Origin: Chromobotia macracanthus | Taxonomy: Eukaryota; Chordata; Actinopteri; Cypriniformes; Botiidae | DNA length: 64,000 bases | Assembly: GCA_036877525.1 (NCBI GenBank) | Contig: JAZGTH010000007.1 | Coordinates: 9,733,501-9,797,500 of the forward strand | Direction: 5' to 3' | Shown here: piece by piece, positions 1 to 12,728 of the stretch | How positions within the stretch are numbered: the stretch's first letter is position 1 | Layout: the number at the start of each line of letters is the position of its first letter | Translations under genes and position numbers: made by a program | Notes under the pieces: generated by a model | The model's database searches: none | Seen by the model: only the letters and a program-made list of their open reading frames with translations | Told to the model about the DNA's origin: nothing

Positions 1-430
1 TAGGGCTTTAAACAGACATGTACGTCATGTGATCACTGGTCATGTGATCACTGTGGATGTGAATGCCAATCATCTCAACAAAACCACTGAAAACTTCCAC
101 GCACACTTTCTCTCACTTAATCTGTCCTCCAACCACATTTTTTACCACATTAATCTTACCCATAATGCACTGCAAAACATCTCATTCTCACTCATTACTG
201 GCACTCTTGTTTCCATTGCCGCTGCTTACATACTTTTCTCACACCAGACTGTCCACACTGCACGAAAATCCTTTCTTAATTAGTATGTTTGTTTTCTTGT
301 AAACATATTCAAACCACTTTTAAACAAGATAACTTTACTTAACTCACATGGAAAATATTGTTTTGATCTTGCTTTTAGTGTAAACATAAACATTGTTTGT
401 ATATTTAGGATATTCTTAATAAAATTTGTT

Positions 431-552
431 AGTGTGGATCGATTGGGTTAGCAATGCAAAGGTTGCGGGTTCGATTCCCAGGGAACATGCATACATGTAA
501 ATAAAATGTATTCCTTGTAAATTACTTTGGACAAATGTGTTTACTAAATGCA
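431..552 (+). repeat. tRNA-derived SINE, diverged copy
   Basis: A pol III B-box-like GGTTCGATTCC lies at 468-478 within a tRNA-like head (GGTTAGCAATGCAAAGGTTGCG). It is followed about 35 bases later by a degraded tail TTGTAAATTACTTTGGACAA...TTACTAAATG (515-550), the conserved 3' segment of fish SINEs. The tRNA fold is incomplete, so it is not a functional tRNA gene. Confidence 0.75.
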
Positions 553-2519
553 AAAATATAAATTTATATAAAGCAAGCACTGGAGACAGGAATTGTAAGA
601 GAGAGGCAGAGTATGTGCTCAGAGAGTGGGATTAGCTTGTATCCTACACCACTGTCATGTGGGCCTGTGGGCTGAAATATATCCGGTCTATATATCAAAG
701 CTCTGCACAGTGACTGTTATACACACAAACTAAATCCCATGACCAGTGCCAATGTTTATAGCAAGAAAGTGCCATTTGATCAGTGATGCAGACTCAAAAA
801 TATCGATATCCCACAATATCATGTACTACAAATACAAACAGGTTATTTACTGTTGTTTTTTAGACTTTCTAATGAGTTTATGATTCTGCTCCGAAACCGT
901 CTACTTTGTATAGTCAGCAGCTCTTAAGGTAATAATGCTAAGTAATATTTGTGGGTGAAATAGCACATATTAAAGCATCTGCACAGTCAGTGGTTGACAG
1001 CTTTGTCATTTGACCACAGTGGGAGACTGTGCCATGTAACAATGTCCCTGTACACACATACAGTAAATACTGAATGGTTTTCACAGCTCCACTTCAGTGA
1101 TTAGGACCTTTGTTAAATTACTGGCTTCCCTCCATGCATCTAATTATGCTTATGGTCATATTTATAACTAACTTTAACCTGCCTGCTGCTGGCGCCACAT
1201 TAATTAGAAAATGAGCAACTGTGTGCAAAGCATTGTGGGTATTGACAGGGACAATACTGTATGTCACTGTGAGAGGGAATCACAGGCCGATTAAGGGGGA
1301 ATGAGAGGACAGTTAAGCCAAGCTCACTGGAAGATTATTCTTCTCCTTGATTGAACATCCAGAAACTAGTTCTCACAAAATCGTGCCCGTATATCAACAG
1401 GCGAATTTATCTTGCACACTGAAGGGTTGAGCTCGAGTGAAGCATGTGTTACAATCTTTTACTTTCAAATTGCTTGTCAAATGAAAACATCAAAGTGGTG
1501 AGCTTGAGGCATGTAGTGTGCACTAGGCTTTGGGGGGAAGGGGTATGAGATGTGCAGTTGGGTTTTTATAGCTGGTACCTCCCCAATTGAAGTCATCTGG
1601 CCCTCCTCCAGCTGGGACTCAGGGACCTTACATGGGCTCCCACACACTTTTTATACTTGTCAATACATTTTAATTGGATGAGGGGTAAATCCAAACATCA
1701 GTATGGGATGCCAAGCAGGACTTGAACGAGATCCCAGTCCCTCAAAGGAAGTGTGTGTGTGTCAATCTTTATTTTGAAAGCAGGATCAAACATTATTTTG
1801 TGGGAGTATTGAGTGTTTTGTGACAGCCTAGAATAGCCATGAATTCAACAGTATTATGTTGACTATAACTGTAGTAATGCACGGTCAGTCTCAATTATGT
1901 TTTAAATATTATATATATATACAGTTTTATTATTTATAATGGTATAATAATAATATACAGGTACATTATTATACAGTATATAAGATATGATGTGTGGTAA
2001 TGTATATATAATGTAAAACCATTTCAAATTTATCATCTAAACCTATTTGTAAATATGCAGGGCTGTCCTACCATAAAAAATTAAGACTGAAAATTGTTCA
2101 TATGCATTGCTCATATGTTGCTCTTTCAAAGCTCTGACGACTTTGTAAAGATCTCAGTTCTGTTTAATTTAAGTATTAACTTTGTAAGTGAAACCTTAGT
2201 CTTCATTTCATGTTTAATGGTGGTCTAAAGGAGCACAAAAGACCAGGCACTGAACATATTCGCTCACATATAGCACCATATCATTAAAACATAATTATAG
2301 GATATGAGCCTTCATAAGTTAATTTGACAGTGATGAAAAGATGCTAAAATTAAGAGCTAAAGAGGCTGTGTGAGGGCTATTGTGACATTTATTAACTTTA
2401 TTTTAAGAACCTTTATTCCCTACTTTTAAAGCATCTCATCTTTTGCCCCGTATCTTTTCAAACCTCTCCAGAAACCTGGCAAGTGCACATGCATTTACTT
2501 CTGCACTCTGATCTCTTTT

Positions 2520-2750
2520 AGGTGGCGTACATTCACTATTCCACAACACCAGTGGAGAAGACAGGGGTGAGCAAAGGATCTGGGCCAGGATCCAGGCCTC
2601 TCGACCGGGATACTGAAACACAATCTCAGCCCAGAACCCCTGGAGCTCCAGCCTTCTGCTGTTTATGTAAGCACTTCTGCTGGTTACACTGGCCCCAGTG
2701 GGGGCCTGCACCTTCCATCTGGACTGGAACCAGAGACCTGACCCTCTTCT
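2520..2750. other. GC-shifted block in the 5' flank, nature unknown
   Basis: Between an acceptor-like TGATCTCTTTTAG (ending 2520) and about 2750 the sequence is noticeably GC-richer and open in frames on both strands. No protein family is recognised. It could be a decayed mobile element, a noncoding exon or a conserved element. Confidence 0.25.
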
Positions 2751-5239
2751 GAGATTCCCAGTGGTATCATAGAGGCAGGATGATGCAGAGCGGAGATCAG
2801 GAGAAAAGGTGTGAGAAAATTATATCAGTAGATGTGGAGGTTGACATGAATTAATAAGACCACTCCAACAAGTACAAGCAAAGACATGCTGTTCAGAAAA
2901 ATGAAAATGTTTTTGCCATTACTTTATTCAAGAGCTACAGGAAAACACCCTCTTTCAGATACAGGTAAACATTTCTCCAAACAGAAACTGCACGCCATAA
3001 TTGTAGCATGAACTTTAGCCGGAGGGCAGATGTAGTGCGTGAAGACAAAAATATGATAGAATAATAAAACAAGGCCATTGACATGATCCACAGAGATCTT
3101 CTGAAATCATTAACTCAAACTGGCATTTCTCAGATACTATGATCTGTCCAGGTTACTAAAGCTATGGATTCTCCACTCAGGCGTCTGTAAATAACTATTC
3201 CTTAGAGCTGTCAGACCTGCATGAGCTCTGTGTTTGAAACCAGAGTAGGGAAGGAGAGGGTCCTGATTGGATTGTGGGAATCTAGGCCAAATCATCAAGG
3301 TGCATCAGTGAAGCATACACCTGGTGTTCTCAAATGATAAAGAAGGCTGTAAAAGGAGAGGAAATGCTTGAGGATGAGCATAATCTTTGCTTCTTTAACC
3401 TTCATTGCTGTCCCCTCTTTTTATTGACCGGCCCAATCACAGCATTCTAATGCCACACAACAGCCAATCAGGGATCGTCACAGCGTCAAAGGCTTGATTG
3501 CGTGAGGTCATAAGTATCTTGCATCCATTGATGGCATGCTTGCAGTATGCTTCAGACAGGACGTGCAATGCATTTACAATGAGCGTTAAATCTGTGTACA
3601 CACAAATCAAATAACGCACACACCCCTATGCACTCAAAAACTGTATTCCTGGTAAATATGTCCACTGTAATCACTTTAACTACCATAAAAGATGATGCCT
3701 TAAATTATATGATTAACACTAATGGTTTAAGATCATTTATATTTCCTCAATCAGTATGAAATTTAAAGTGCTAATGCTTGATCATTCATACTTTAGCCTC
3801 CAAAGACAAAATCTTCTAAATATTTTAGTCAACAATGAGTTTTACATAGATGGCCTGTGCCTCTGTGATATTTCACATCTGTACCCAGTAAATTGTGATA
3901 GAATAAATGTGTCTTAAATGAATAAATCTTCTCAGTTAGACAGAATCAGGCATAGTGCAGATTAACAAAGATCCAGTATTAACAATTTCCATAGGTAAAC
4001 TGTTCAGAAGTACATGCACAGGGTATCATTATATTGTATATGCATAATATTTACATGCAGTGTCATAATTTGCTTTGAATAAAAGTGTTTGCTAAACAGA
4101 TGTACTGTAAATTAAGTGAAGCACATACAGCAGAAGTTTAGTTAATACTAGCACTCAGGTGAAATAACATTCTACATGAAATGTTATATTTATATTGTGC
4201 AGACTGACAAGGTATGTGAAGTATATAGTTGCAAAATCAGATACCCTCCTATTCAAATCTATAAATCACAAGTGGTCACAGGAGATGCATTTAAATATCA
4301 CTTGAGACAGATATTAATACCAGTCACAAACAAGGCAAAGATTTGGTATTCACACATAATTAAAAACAAATCAACAAGACATATAAAGGAAAACAAAGTA
4401 CACAATGTACCATTAAACAATGTACAATATCAGTCACAGCAAGAAAGGGCAGTGTACCAAAACAAAAATGCTTGGACAGTGCCAAAAAAGACCAGCTATT
4501 AAATTGGGAACATTTTTATAATGACTCCTGTAGATTGTTTGAAGGTTGAGGACTAACACAATTTGGTCAGTGCCCACATGCAGCAGTGTGACGTTACCTG
4601 CAGTGATGCATTATCTCTCCTGAAGACTCAAGATTGATCCCACACTTTTTGACCATATCATTTCTTTGACCTCTTCATGACCTTTCTAGTCATTCATATT
4701 TACTGGGTAAGTAAGTAAATTGTTGATTACCACAATTTTAATTAATTGATACAAATGATTATTATTGATTAATAAATGATTATTACAATTATAATGTTAT
4801 TAAAGTGGCTTATGGCAAGTTGTTATGAACAAAGAGCAATATCTAGCTAATTAGATATTGATGAACTAGAAACATTCACATTCTGAAATGTGATCTGTTT
4901 TCTTATTTTTCTTGTTTTCTGTTTTTTTACATTTTAGGATTTTAGGCATTTCAATGACCTTATCAGTCTCTGATATTTTCAGGTTTCAATGACTGTTGAA
5001 TTCAAGAACAGATCAACTGATACTCCAACATAACCATTAAAGGCAGATAAAGCCTGAATGTTTAATACCAGTTCTGTTTGTTTGATCACTACACAGGCTA
5101 TTTATTTGTACTGTTTGCCTGACAGATTTCTAAATCTGGTTAGTTTGAAAAAGAATACAAATTAGTAAGGTTCATATTCACCTTAAAAATGTTGACATAT
5201 AGCTGTGGGTACTCGTGTGTGTGTGTGTGTGAGTGCATC

Positions 5240-5510
5240 TGAGGTCGCTGTATAGACATCACCACCATCCACTGTGTCCTTTTATGTTGCATCTTTGCAG
5301 CCTGCAGCTGTTGATCAGGGCCGAGCTCATCTGGAGGTCGGATCCATATCAAAGGCTCCATGATCTGGTTACAGCAACCACATACACCACCGTGAGGCCT
5401 GGGGGTCAGAGTCAGTGTGGAGCAGGTGCCATAAAGCCACAGTACACCACTGATTCAGGGATTCAGGTCTTCTCCAAAGAGCAATGGGAGACATTGCCCC
5501 ACCAAAAAAC
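5240..5510. other. GC-shifted block in the 5' flank, possible mobile-element remnant
   Basis: GATCAGGGCCGAGCTCATCTGGAGGTCGGATCCATATCAAAGGCTCCATGATCTGG and GTGAGGCCTGGGGGTCAGAGTCAGTGTGG differ in composition from flanking AT-rich DNA. It has a 95-codon + strand frame without recognisable domain. The style suggests an old non-autonomous element, but I cannot name a family. Confidence 0.25.
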
Positions 5511-7454
5511 TGAAATATGAAAAGAATTAACAGTACAAAAATCAATTGCACTCAAGAAGTGTGAAACCACATTTTTATGGGTTTCGGCCACCTCACAGCC
5601 AAATATAAATAATGGATACTCCCTGTTTTATAAAAAAATACTGTTGCTTGGATACAGGAAGTGGGTCATCTTACCCACAGGTTGAGCTTACCCCACTATG
5701 CCCTGTTAAACATTGCCGCTGTGATCAGATTGCCCAGAACACATCTTAATACCAGGTATAAAGGCACCCTAAATGAACTACAAATTATTTAAAATGATAA
5801 TCAGTGAATGGGACAGTTTTAAGCAAACCTTCCACTTGGTTAAATTAAACCAACACGTCTGCGACCTTCATCACCCTGACGGTGTTTACCACAGATTTGT
5901 TGCCTAATGGTCCATAAAGAAGGTGATTAATAATAATGAAAAAGCTGAACAACAGTTTGTAGTTATAAAAACGATGCACAAATACTGTATGCTTGTTGCT
6001 GTATTAATGTAGGTAGTGTTATTAAGCTAAAAACATGCATAAACTTATGAGAGATTTTGATTGTGACTGTCTTTGATGTGAACTGTTTTAATATATAATA
6101 TTTAATACAAACATACAAAACAAATACTGTATGGTTGTTTGTTTGTTGATATTGATGAGTTTCACCTAGAAACTGTCAAAAAGAAATGGAACAGAAATTT
6201 ACACTGGACTCAAAAGCACAGAGGGGACCTCGCAATATCGTTGATTCCCAGGCAGTTTTTTTATATGGCAAGCCCACAGTAACCGCACCGCATGAGTTGA
6301 TACAAACATTATGGCTATTCTCCTCCATCAGGCATCTCAGCATTACTCAGCTTCATGTTTGCAAATCACCAATTCTCCTGTCGGGTCTGAGTCATGTCTG
6401 TCGGAAAGAAGAAAACTCCAGACTGCCGTGAGAAGCTCAGATGGGGAACACGTGAATGCGGGCACTTTCCCTCCATCACCCTGCTGCCAGGAACCAGCGG
6501 GCAGCTAATTAAAGAGATGCCTCTTTGGCTTTGGCACACCCCACACACATATGTTGTTGATTGGCCACCTCTCAGGTGTCGCGGGTTGTGTGTATGCGTG
6601 TGTTGATATTCATATGTAATATGTTTATACTGGGGCGGGGAAGTGGATTCTCAAATCGGCACGTGGGCAGACTCACTGCCTGGTGGCATATGCTCAGATC
6701 CACAAATGGGATGGAGGTGAGGTGGGCTGATGAGAGAGGGAAGGGGTTTGTGGGTATGAGTGACAGGGACGTGACCAGATAAGAATGAAATATGAGGGCA
6801 GACCGAATTGACATGAGAGGTGTGACACGTTCTAACAAAGGATAGCAGGCTTGGCCAGCATTTTGTGTCTCTTGGCACTGAAAGGTGTCAATGCCACCTT
6901 TTTCTCACTAATTTTCTTAGTAAATCAATTTTTCTTTCTTGCAATTCAATTTGAAGTGCTTTATTTGACAAAATTAATTTTAAACACAATTTGTTATTGT
7001 TTCTTCCTCAGCCCTGGTTGTCCCTTAGGGTATGACAGGATGCTGTAAATCTTGCATCTATTGGTGTAAATTCAGCTCTTTCAGCAATAATAAAACATAG
7101 TTTTAAAATCAGCAAACAAGAAATGCATCTGCATGTTTTATTTGATTGATTTTATGCTTGATTTGATTTATTTTGTTACATTTTATTTGACCTGATTTTA
7201 TGCTATAATGAAATGTGATTTAAATACTGCATAAAAACAAAACTTATATTTATATTTTGTTTTGTCAGAATGCACAGCTAGTTTTATATAACCACCTGCT
7301 GAGAAAGATTAACCTTTACCCATGAGATTCAATTTACGCATGATGGTGCAGTTGCAGCATCTACCAGCAGGGGCTTACTGAACTCTGCTAATCAGCCAAA
7401 CCTTGATCCCTTTGTTTGAGGTAAATAATCTGGTTGAAGTGACTCCTGGCTAAA

Positions 7455-7481
7455 CTCTCTCTCTCTCTCTCTCTCTCTCTC
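7455..7481. repeat. (CT)n microsatellite
   Basis: About 13 CT units in the 5' flank. Confidence 0.95.
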
Positions 7482-9085
7482 CCTGTTCTCGGTTTTATTG
7501 TCTGTACAGCTGAAAGGGTTTCACATATTAGGAACTCAGCAGGTACATCGCTCCACTGCGAGAACTTTATGAACTGGAGCCCAGGGTCAAGATGGTGTGT
7601 TTATGTACCTGCGATTTAGTTATTGAAAGCTGTGATGTGAAACACAAGGGAAGTCATGTGATGATGCTGTGAGGGTGTGTTTGAGTGCTGTGAGGATGGC
7701 AGGTCAAATGTCACACCTCAGATATTTCCCGCAGAACTTGTGAAGTAAATAACTGAGCCTTGAGCTTTCACAGGCTCTGTTTGAATGCTCACTGTTTCCA
7801 CCATCAAATTACTGCAGCACGGTTCATAGGAGCAGTCGTGAACAGAAGAGGCAATGTTCTGAGCTTCTCCCACCAGGAGAGCTGGCTAACAATCAGTAGC
7901 CCACAGTAAATGAACAATGTTTTGTGGAGGCACATACAATTGCAAAGCCCTAATATCACACACTACTATTATCATGCATTACTGCATTACTGCATCTGTG
8001 GTCAATTTCATTTATATTTACCATTTTTGTGTTTAAGTGAGTCTCACGAAATACATGCCTTGGACAAATTTTAACCCAAAATTTAAAAAAAATACTGTAA
8101 TAGGATTTTTGGGGGGAGGGAGGATTCTGCAGAAATTAAATTTAGAATTACATTTGTTTGCATTATAATAGAAATAATTAGAGAGAAATGCAGAAATATG
8201 TTGATGCGGCTAAAATAGATAAATGTTTTTATTTTTTATTAAACAAAAATTGGTTTCTTTTGATTTTGGGCTTTTGTTTCAGATGTGATAGAACTTTATC
8301 CACCAGAATTTGCTTTTTCTTTTGTGTGTGTGTCTGTGAGTTAGACACTACATCTATAAACTATAATCTAAAGAACATAATCTAGAGTTAATGTTTTTAA
8401 CAAATCTGTTTTGTAACCTGCCGAAAGGAACTGAAAGGTTGAAAGAGTATCCCCCTCACATCTGCTCAGTATCACATGACTATATCTGTGTAGGAAAACG
8501 TCTTCGCTTACAGATGTGAAGTCTGACTTCATCCAGCCTCTTCTGACATTCCCACTGGGGTCAGAGTCTGTGATTTATTAATGACAGTCATGACCTGGCT
8601 GCTAATGACAAATATGAGCAAGTCTAAACAAAGCATACTGTGGACAAAAGTGCACAGAAACCACGATTTGAGTTATTACCAGCATGATTGAAATAACTGA
8701 GTCAGCAGACCTGTCCTTTTTTTCTCTCCATCTTATTTTGTATGCATTTATCAGCTCTGAGATCTGCTCATTCATTTAACACGGGCCTTGGGGGTGGTGC
8801 AAGGACCCTGAGACTCACAGCGCATTTAATTACACAACCCCTATGATACCTCAGTCTAATTGATTCGGGCTTCCTTTGTTCTCTTCTGAATGGCAAGAGC
8901 GACAACAATAAGAACTGACATCTCCCAAATCAAAAACATGTTCGGTAACTGGTTTATAGTCAGGTTTTTATCTTCAGTTAGTTTAATAAAAGTTCTGGAA
9001 GTTAAAAAATATTGACTACTATATTGTGGCCTCAAACAGAAATAAATTTTTTTACTCTTAAAAAGCATTTTAGAGGTGGATGTTA

Positions 9086-9160
9086 TGTTTATGCATTTGG
9101 AAGATGATTTTATCTAAAGCAACTTACATTCAAGGTGTACATTTTATCATTATGTGTATT
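9086..9160 (-). repeat. SINE tail fragment (antisense)
   Basis: TGCATTTGGAAGATGATTTTATCTAAAGCAACTTACATTCAAGG is the reverse complement of the conserved fish SINE 3' segment. No tRNA-like head is attached, and a second, more complete antisense copy follows immediately. Confidence 0.65.
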
Positions 9161-9164
9161 TACA

Positions 9165-9350
9165 TTAACATTTATTCATTTAGCAGATGCTTTTATCCAA
9201 AGCAACTTACAAAAGACGAAAGCATTAAACATTTTGACTTAAGAACCAACAAGCCAAGTCTACAAAGCTAAATTTGCAAGTGGATATTGTATTCTGTATT
9301 TCCTTGGATTTGAACCTATGACCTTGACAGTGCTAGCACCATTCACTATA
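9165..9350 (-). repeat. tRNA-derived SINE (antisense)
   Basis: The tail CATTTAGCAGATGCTTTTATCCAAAGCAACTTAC (9177-9210) comes first. The head follows: GGATTTGAACC (B-box complement, 9306-9315 area) with TATGACCTTGACAGTGCTAGCACCAT. On the minus strand the order is tRNA-like head, spacer, conserved tail, as in fish SINEs. The head shares its AGGTCATGGGTT-type sequence with the copy at 14993-15145. Confidence 0.8.
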
Positions 9351-10720
9351 GGAACACTGGAGCGCTGCAATATCATTAAAAGTCAGCTTTGCTGAGAAGT
9401 CCTTTAAGGTATTCCACCTTTCATTTGGCTTTCTGATGAGTAAAATCCAAGTTTTGCATATGGTCATTACATTCAACATGCCTGCTGTTGCTCTGTAAAT
9501 ATAGATTTTTGCTGAATTTAAGAGGTTGACTCAGTACAGTAAAGAACAAAACATAACCTGAATTTATCCCTGTTAAATAATTGACAAACTTACATAATGA
9601 TTAATAAAATCATCCCTATTTTGTAACACATACGTTCATATAATATATTCTATCAGCATTTCTGATTTTTTCAAAGCATAATTTTTACAAATTATGATAC
9701 AATAAACAAAAGCAAAACATGAAAATCAGTCTCTAATGGATATACATAGACTGTTGTGTAATATTTCTCCACGCAGTTAAACACACGTCACAATACAACG
9801 TCATATTTCCTGCTTGCTCCATTAAGGAGAACAGATCAATGTCTTTGCTGTGGTCTACTAACTTGAGAGATGGCTGGCAATATTTCATTCTCTCTGGGCA
9901 GAAATCAAGCTCCAGGCAGAGATTGCCTGTAGGGTAACCCATCTCATTCACTTAATGTTTCTAACTACCATTTATTCCTGTACAATTGCTCCGACCACAC
10001 AATCTACAGAACTTGAGAATCCTTGGGTCTGTTTGACAAATGACACCAGCACTACATATGTATCCTCAGGGTGTTCTGTCAGGTCTTGTGGGCTACTCTG
10101 TTGCTATGACAATGAGAGGTGAAACAGAGGTCATCAAATTTTTTTAATGCTGCAAACAGTTGCTCAAAAGAGATGCTTCTTAGAACTGTTAAATTGATTT
10201 CCCATATTACACTTTGACAGCAAACGAGCAACTAGTGACAGATGGGTAAGGGGGGACAGTCCCACCTCCTGCTCCCAGTACATCAGTGTGTGCGATTTCC
10301 AGCAGTGAAATTGCTGGTCCTCAGAGAGCGTTTGTTTGAAGGGGGGTCAAAGAGCTGTTATGTCATTAGATTTTATTGCCCACTGGGCACAAGATAACAT
10401 TGGCATCGCTTATTGATCATTCACCAAGACAAAACGTGTCATGACAAGTCCATAAACATTATCAAAATGGAGATGTGGGATGAAAGGGTACGAGTTATAA
10501 AGCTACTACTCATACACTTTATTTTAATGTAGACACTGTGCTCATTTTTACCTGGACCTTTTCACAATTTATAATTTAGGACTCTTAATGAGCATGCTAA
10601 AATTTGTGTGCGAGAGCCCTGAAAATATTCAAAGAACAGGCAATTTTTTAAACTATTCCACAGAGTAGATTAAATTTTAGCCTTAGGGAGAAACTAAAGA
10701 AACTAAAAATGATTTCTTGT

Positions 10721-11032
10721 CACAAGAGGTGCATGTGTGAAAAATGAAAATGTATTTACAGAAGAAGAGCAGTTCCTTCTAGGAAAGTGTGCATGTGTGA
10801 ATCACAAGAGGTGCATGTGTGCAAAATGCACACATGCACAAGAGGTGCATGTGTGCAAAATGAAAATGTATTTACAGAAGAAGAGCAGTTCCTTCTAGGA
10901 AAGTGTGCATGTGTGAATCACAAGAGGTGCATGTGTGCAAAATGCACACATGCACAAGAGGTGCATGTGTGCAAAATGAAAATGTATTTACAGGAGAGCA
11001 GTTCCTTCTAGGAAAGTGTGCATGTGTGAATC
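10721..11032. repeat. 116-bp tandem repeat array, about 2.7 copies, with palindromic arms
   Basis: AAAATGAAAATG starts at 10741, 10857 and 10973, giving a strict 116-base period. Each unit has a GTATTTACAGAAGAAGAGCAGTTCC-type part and an alternating part in which GTGCATGTGTGC, GCACACATGCAC and GTGCATGTGTGC follow each other with 5-base spacers AAAAT and AAGAG. Adjacent arms are perfect reverse complements (for example 10828-10839 with 10845-10856). The third copy has a 3-base deletion (CAGGAGAGCAG). High identity between copies suggests recent duplication or gene conversion. Confidence 0.95.
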
Positions 11033-11958
11033 TTAGCTGGGCCTTTTTGTCCATCTCTGTCCATTAATTATTGGAGTGGGGGCAGGGCGAGTTCTGTTCA
11101 GATCGGCAACAGATGATCAGTCCTGGCACCGTTAATCCTCATTATTTTCAGTGTGAATCTTTGATTTCCTCTTGCACTACCAGCTGATTTTCACTATTGA
11201 GTGATAAGCACTTTCTCTAAAATCTTGAACCCAGGAATGATTTATGCAATGTAATCTGGACATCATGATAGCTGTGCCGCCATGACAACAGCAGAGGTTT
11301 TCAGACAACATCTGAATTTCGCACGACAAACTGAATTTGGCATAATATGTTGAACCGACAATGTGCTATTTGAGACTACAGAACCTCTTAATAAGCTCCA
11401 ACCTAAACTTACATAAACAAAAACCTAATATATTAGATTGATATTTCATTTTGACAATTTCTAATCTCATGAGAATGGATGACCCCAGCCGTATTACATG
11501 ATTAAATGCAATGAATTTTTACACGACAAGACTTTTTCCAAAAAAAACCATGTTTACTCCGGTCAGAATGACAAATTTAAAAATGTGAAGGAAAACTTTA
11601 CTATTAAATTACTATGTATTTTATACTGTTGTTTCTAGAAGCCTAAACACATTGGTCAATCTCAACAGAACATTAGGGTTAAACGCACACTTTATATTAA
11701 GGGCCATGTTATTGGTAGGACAAGCAATTCAACCTGACAGTGATTTGCCAACTTTAACGACAGAGTTTTATAAAGCTTTCATTCAGATGGCAAGCTTGCA
11801 TTTACATCACATCCTCAAATACAGAAAGAAGTCAAACGCATGGTGGCTGCGCACTGCACGTACACTTTGTTTGCTTTGAAATGTAGGATTAAACAGAACC
11901 ATGCGATAACACTATCTTCCGCACAAGGTTAGTCTGTTAGAGGGCAAAAATACAGTAT

Positions 11959-11982
11959 CTCTCTCTCTCTCTCTCTCTCTCT
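11959..11982. repeat. (CT)n microsatellite
   Basis: 12 CT units about 1.1 kb upstream of the nalf1 start codon, followed by a CA-rich stretch to about 12020. Confidence 0.95.
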
Positions 11983-12675
11983 TGCAAACACACACAGACA
12001 TACACTTACTCACACAAACGCATCACGTTTCCGCGCTTGCTTTCCAACGTGCTGCTTTGACGCCCAGATGTCTCTCTGTGCCTGACTCTTTACAGTTACA
12101 CGGTGCATACTAATAAACTTCAGCCTCACCGACACAAAACGAGATGAACGAAACAGAAATGTAATTTCATCTCTTTCACGCAACATGTGACATCTTTTCC
12201 TCTTGTCTTTGCGCAGTTAAAGGACATTACGTATCGCATGGCATCTCCAAAACGATGTTTATTTACGACATTTTGGACATAACGTTTAAACAGCCACACA
12301 GTCTAGTTTTATATATTGTGAACGGATTGTTTGTCATTTTGAGGTTAAATGGAGCGTAAATGTGGACTGGGAGGTCAAAGAAAAAGGACGAAAAATGATT
12401 CTTTTAAATCCATATGCAGTCGTTATGCAATTATATGTGACAGGAAAAAAAACAATATTTAAAATATTGCCTCAGCTACAGGTCTGAAGCATGAATCTTT
12501 TCTGCCAAATTTGCACTATGAGTAATCTCTCATAATGAAATATCCAGCTTATTCTCATAAAATGAACAGGCGCGCATGTCTGCGTGTATCTATCGCCCGT
12601 AGACTAGATCTGTGTTACTGCGCCAGGATGGAGATGACGCAAATGACCCAGCTCCCCAAAAAGTGTTTCAAGACG

Positions 12676-12686
12676 AACATGGCGGC
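12676..12686 (+). promoter_or_regulatory. YY1-like element AACATGGCGGC
   Basis: The 11-mer AACATGGCGGC differs by one base from the common YY1 site AAGATGGCGGC, which in many CpG-island promoters lies just downstream of the transcription start. It is 410 bases upstream of the nalf1 start codon and inside the CpG-rich block, so transcription may begin slightly upstream of it. The motif also contains an ATG followed three codons later by TAA (12679-12693), a minimal upstream ORF if transcribed. Function is inferred from motif and position only. Confidence 0.4.
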
Positions 12687-12705
12687 AACTTAACACAGGA
12701 CCTAA

Positions 12706-12728
12706 GATGATGATGATGATGATGATGA
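12706..12728 (+). repeat. (GAT)n trinucleotide microsatellite
   Basis: About 7.5 copies of GAT in the presumed 5' UTR of nalf1. Length variation by whole units would change only the number of Met codons in the overlapping upstream ORF. Confidence 0.9.

Larger units (their letters stand above)
1..12539. other. 5' flank of nalf1 with no supported gene
   Basis: All open frames here are short (at most about 108 codons), overlap in competing frames, and show no recognised domain or splice-consistent extension. Content is AT-rich unique sequence, SINE fragments at about 431-550 and 9086-9350, microsatellites, a 116-bp tandem array at 10721-11032, and two GC-shifted blocks (2520-2750 and 5240-5510). 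Distal enhancers or an unspliced noncoding transcript could be present but cannot be recognised. Confidence 0.6.

Noticed and set aside
431..500. Possible tRNA gene
   Set aside because: Only the B-box/T-arm-like part is good; no cloverleaf, and it is linked to a SINE tail.
4176..4502. 108-codon + strand frame in the 5' flank
   Set aside because: Lys/Gln/Asn-rich composition reflects AT-rich DNA; no motif or family.
10787..11011. 74-codon frame with internal peptide repeats
   Set aside because: It comes from the 116-bp tandem array; 116 is not a multiple of 3, so the repeated peptide is not kept in frame across units.
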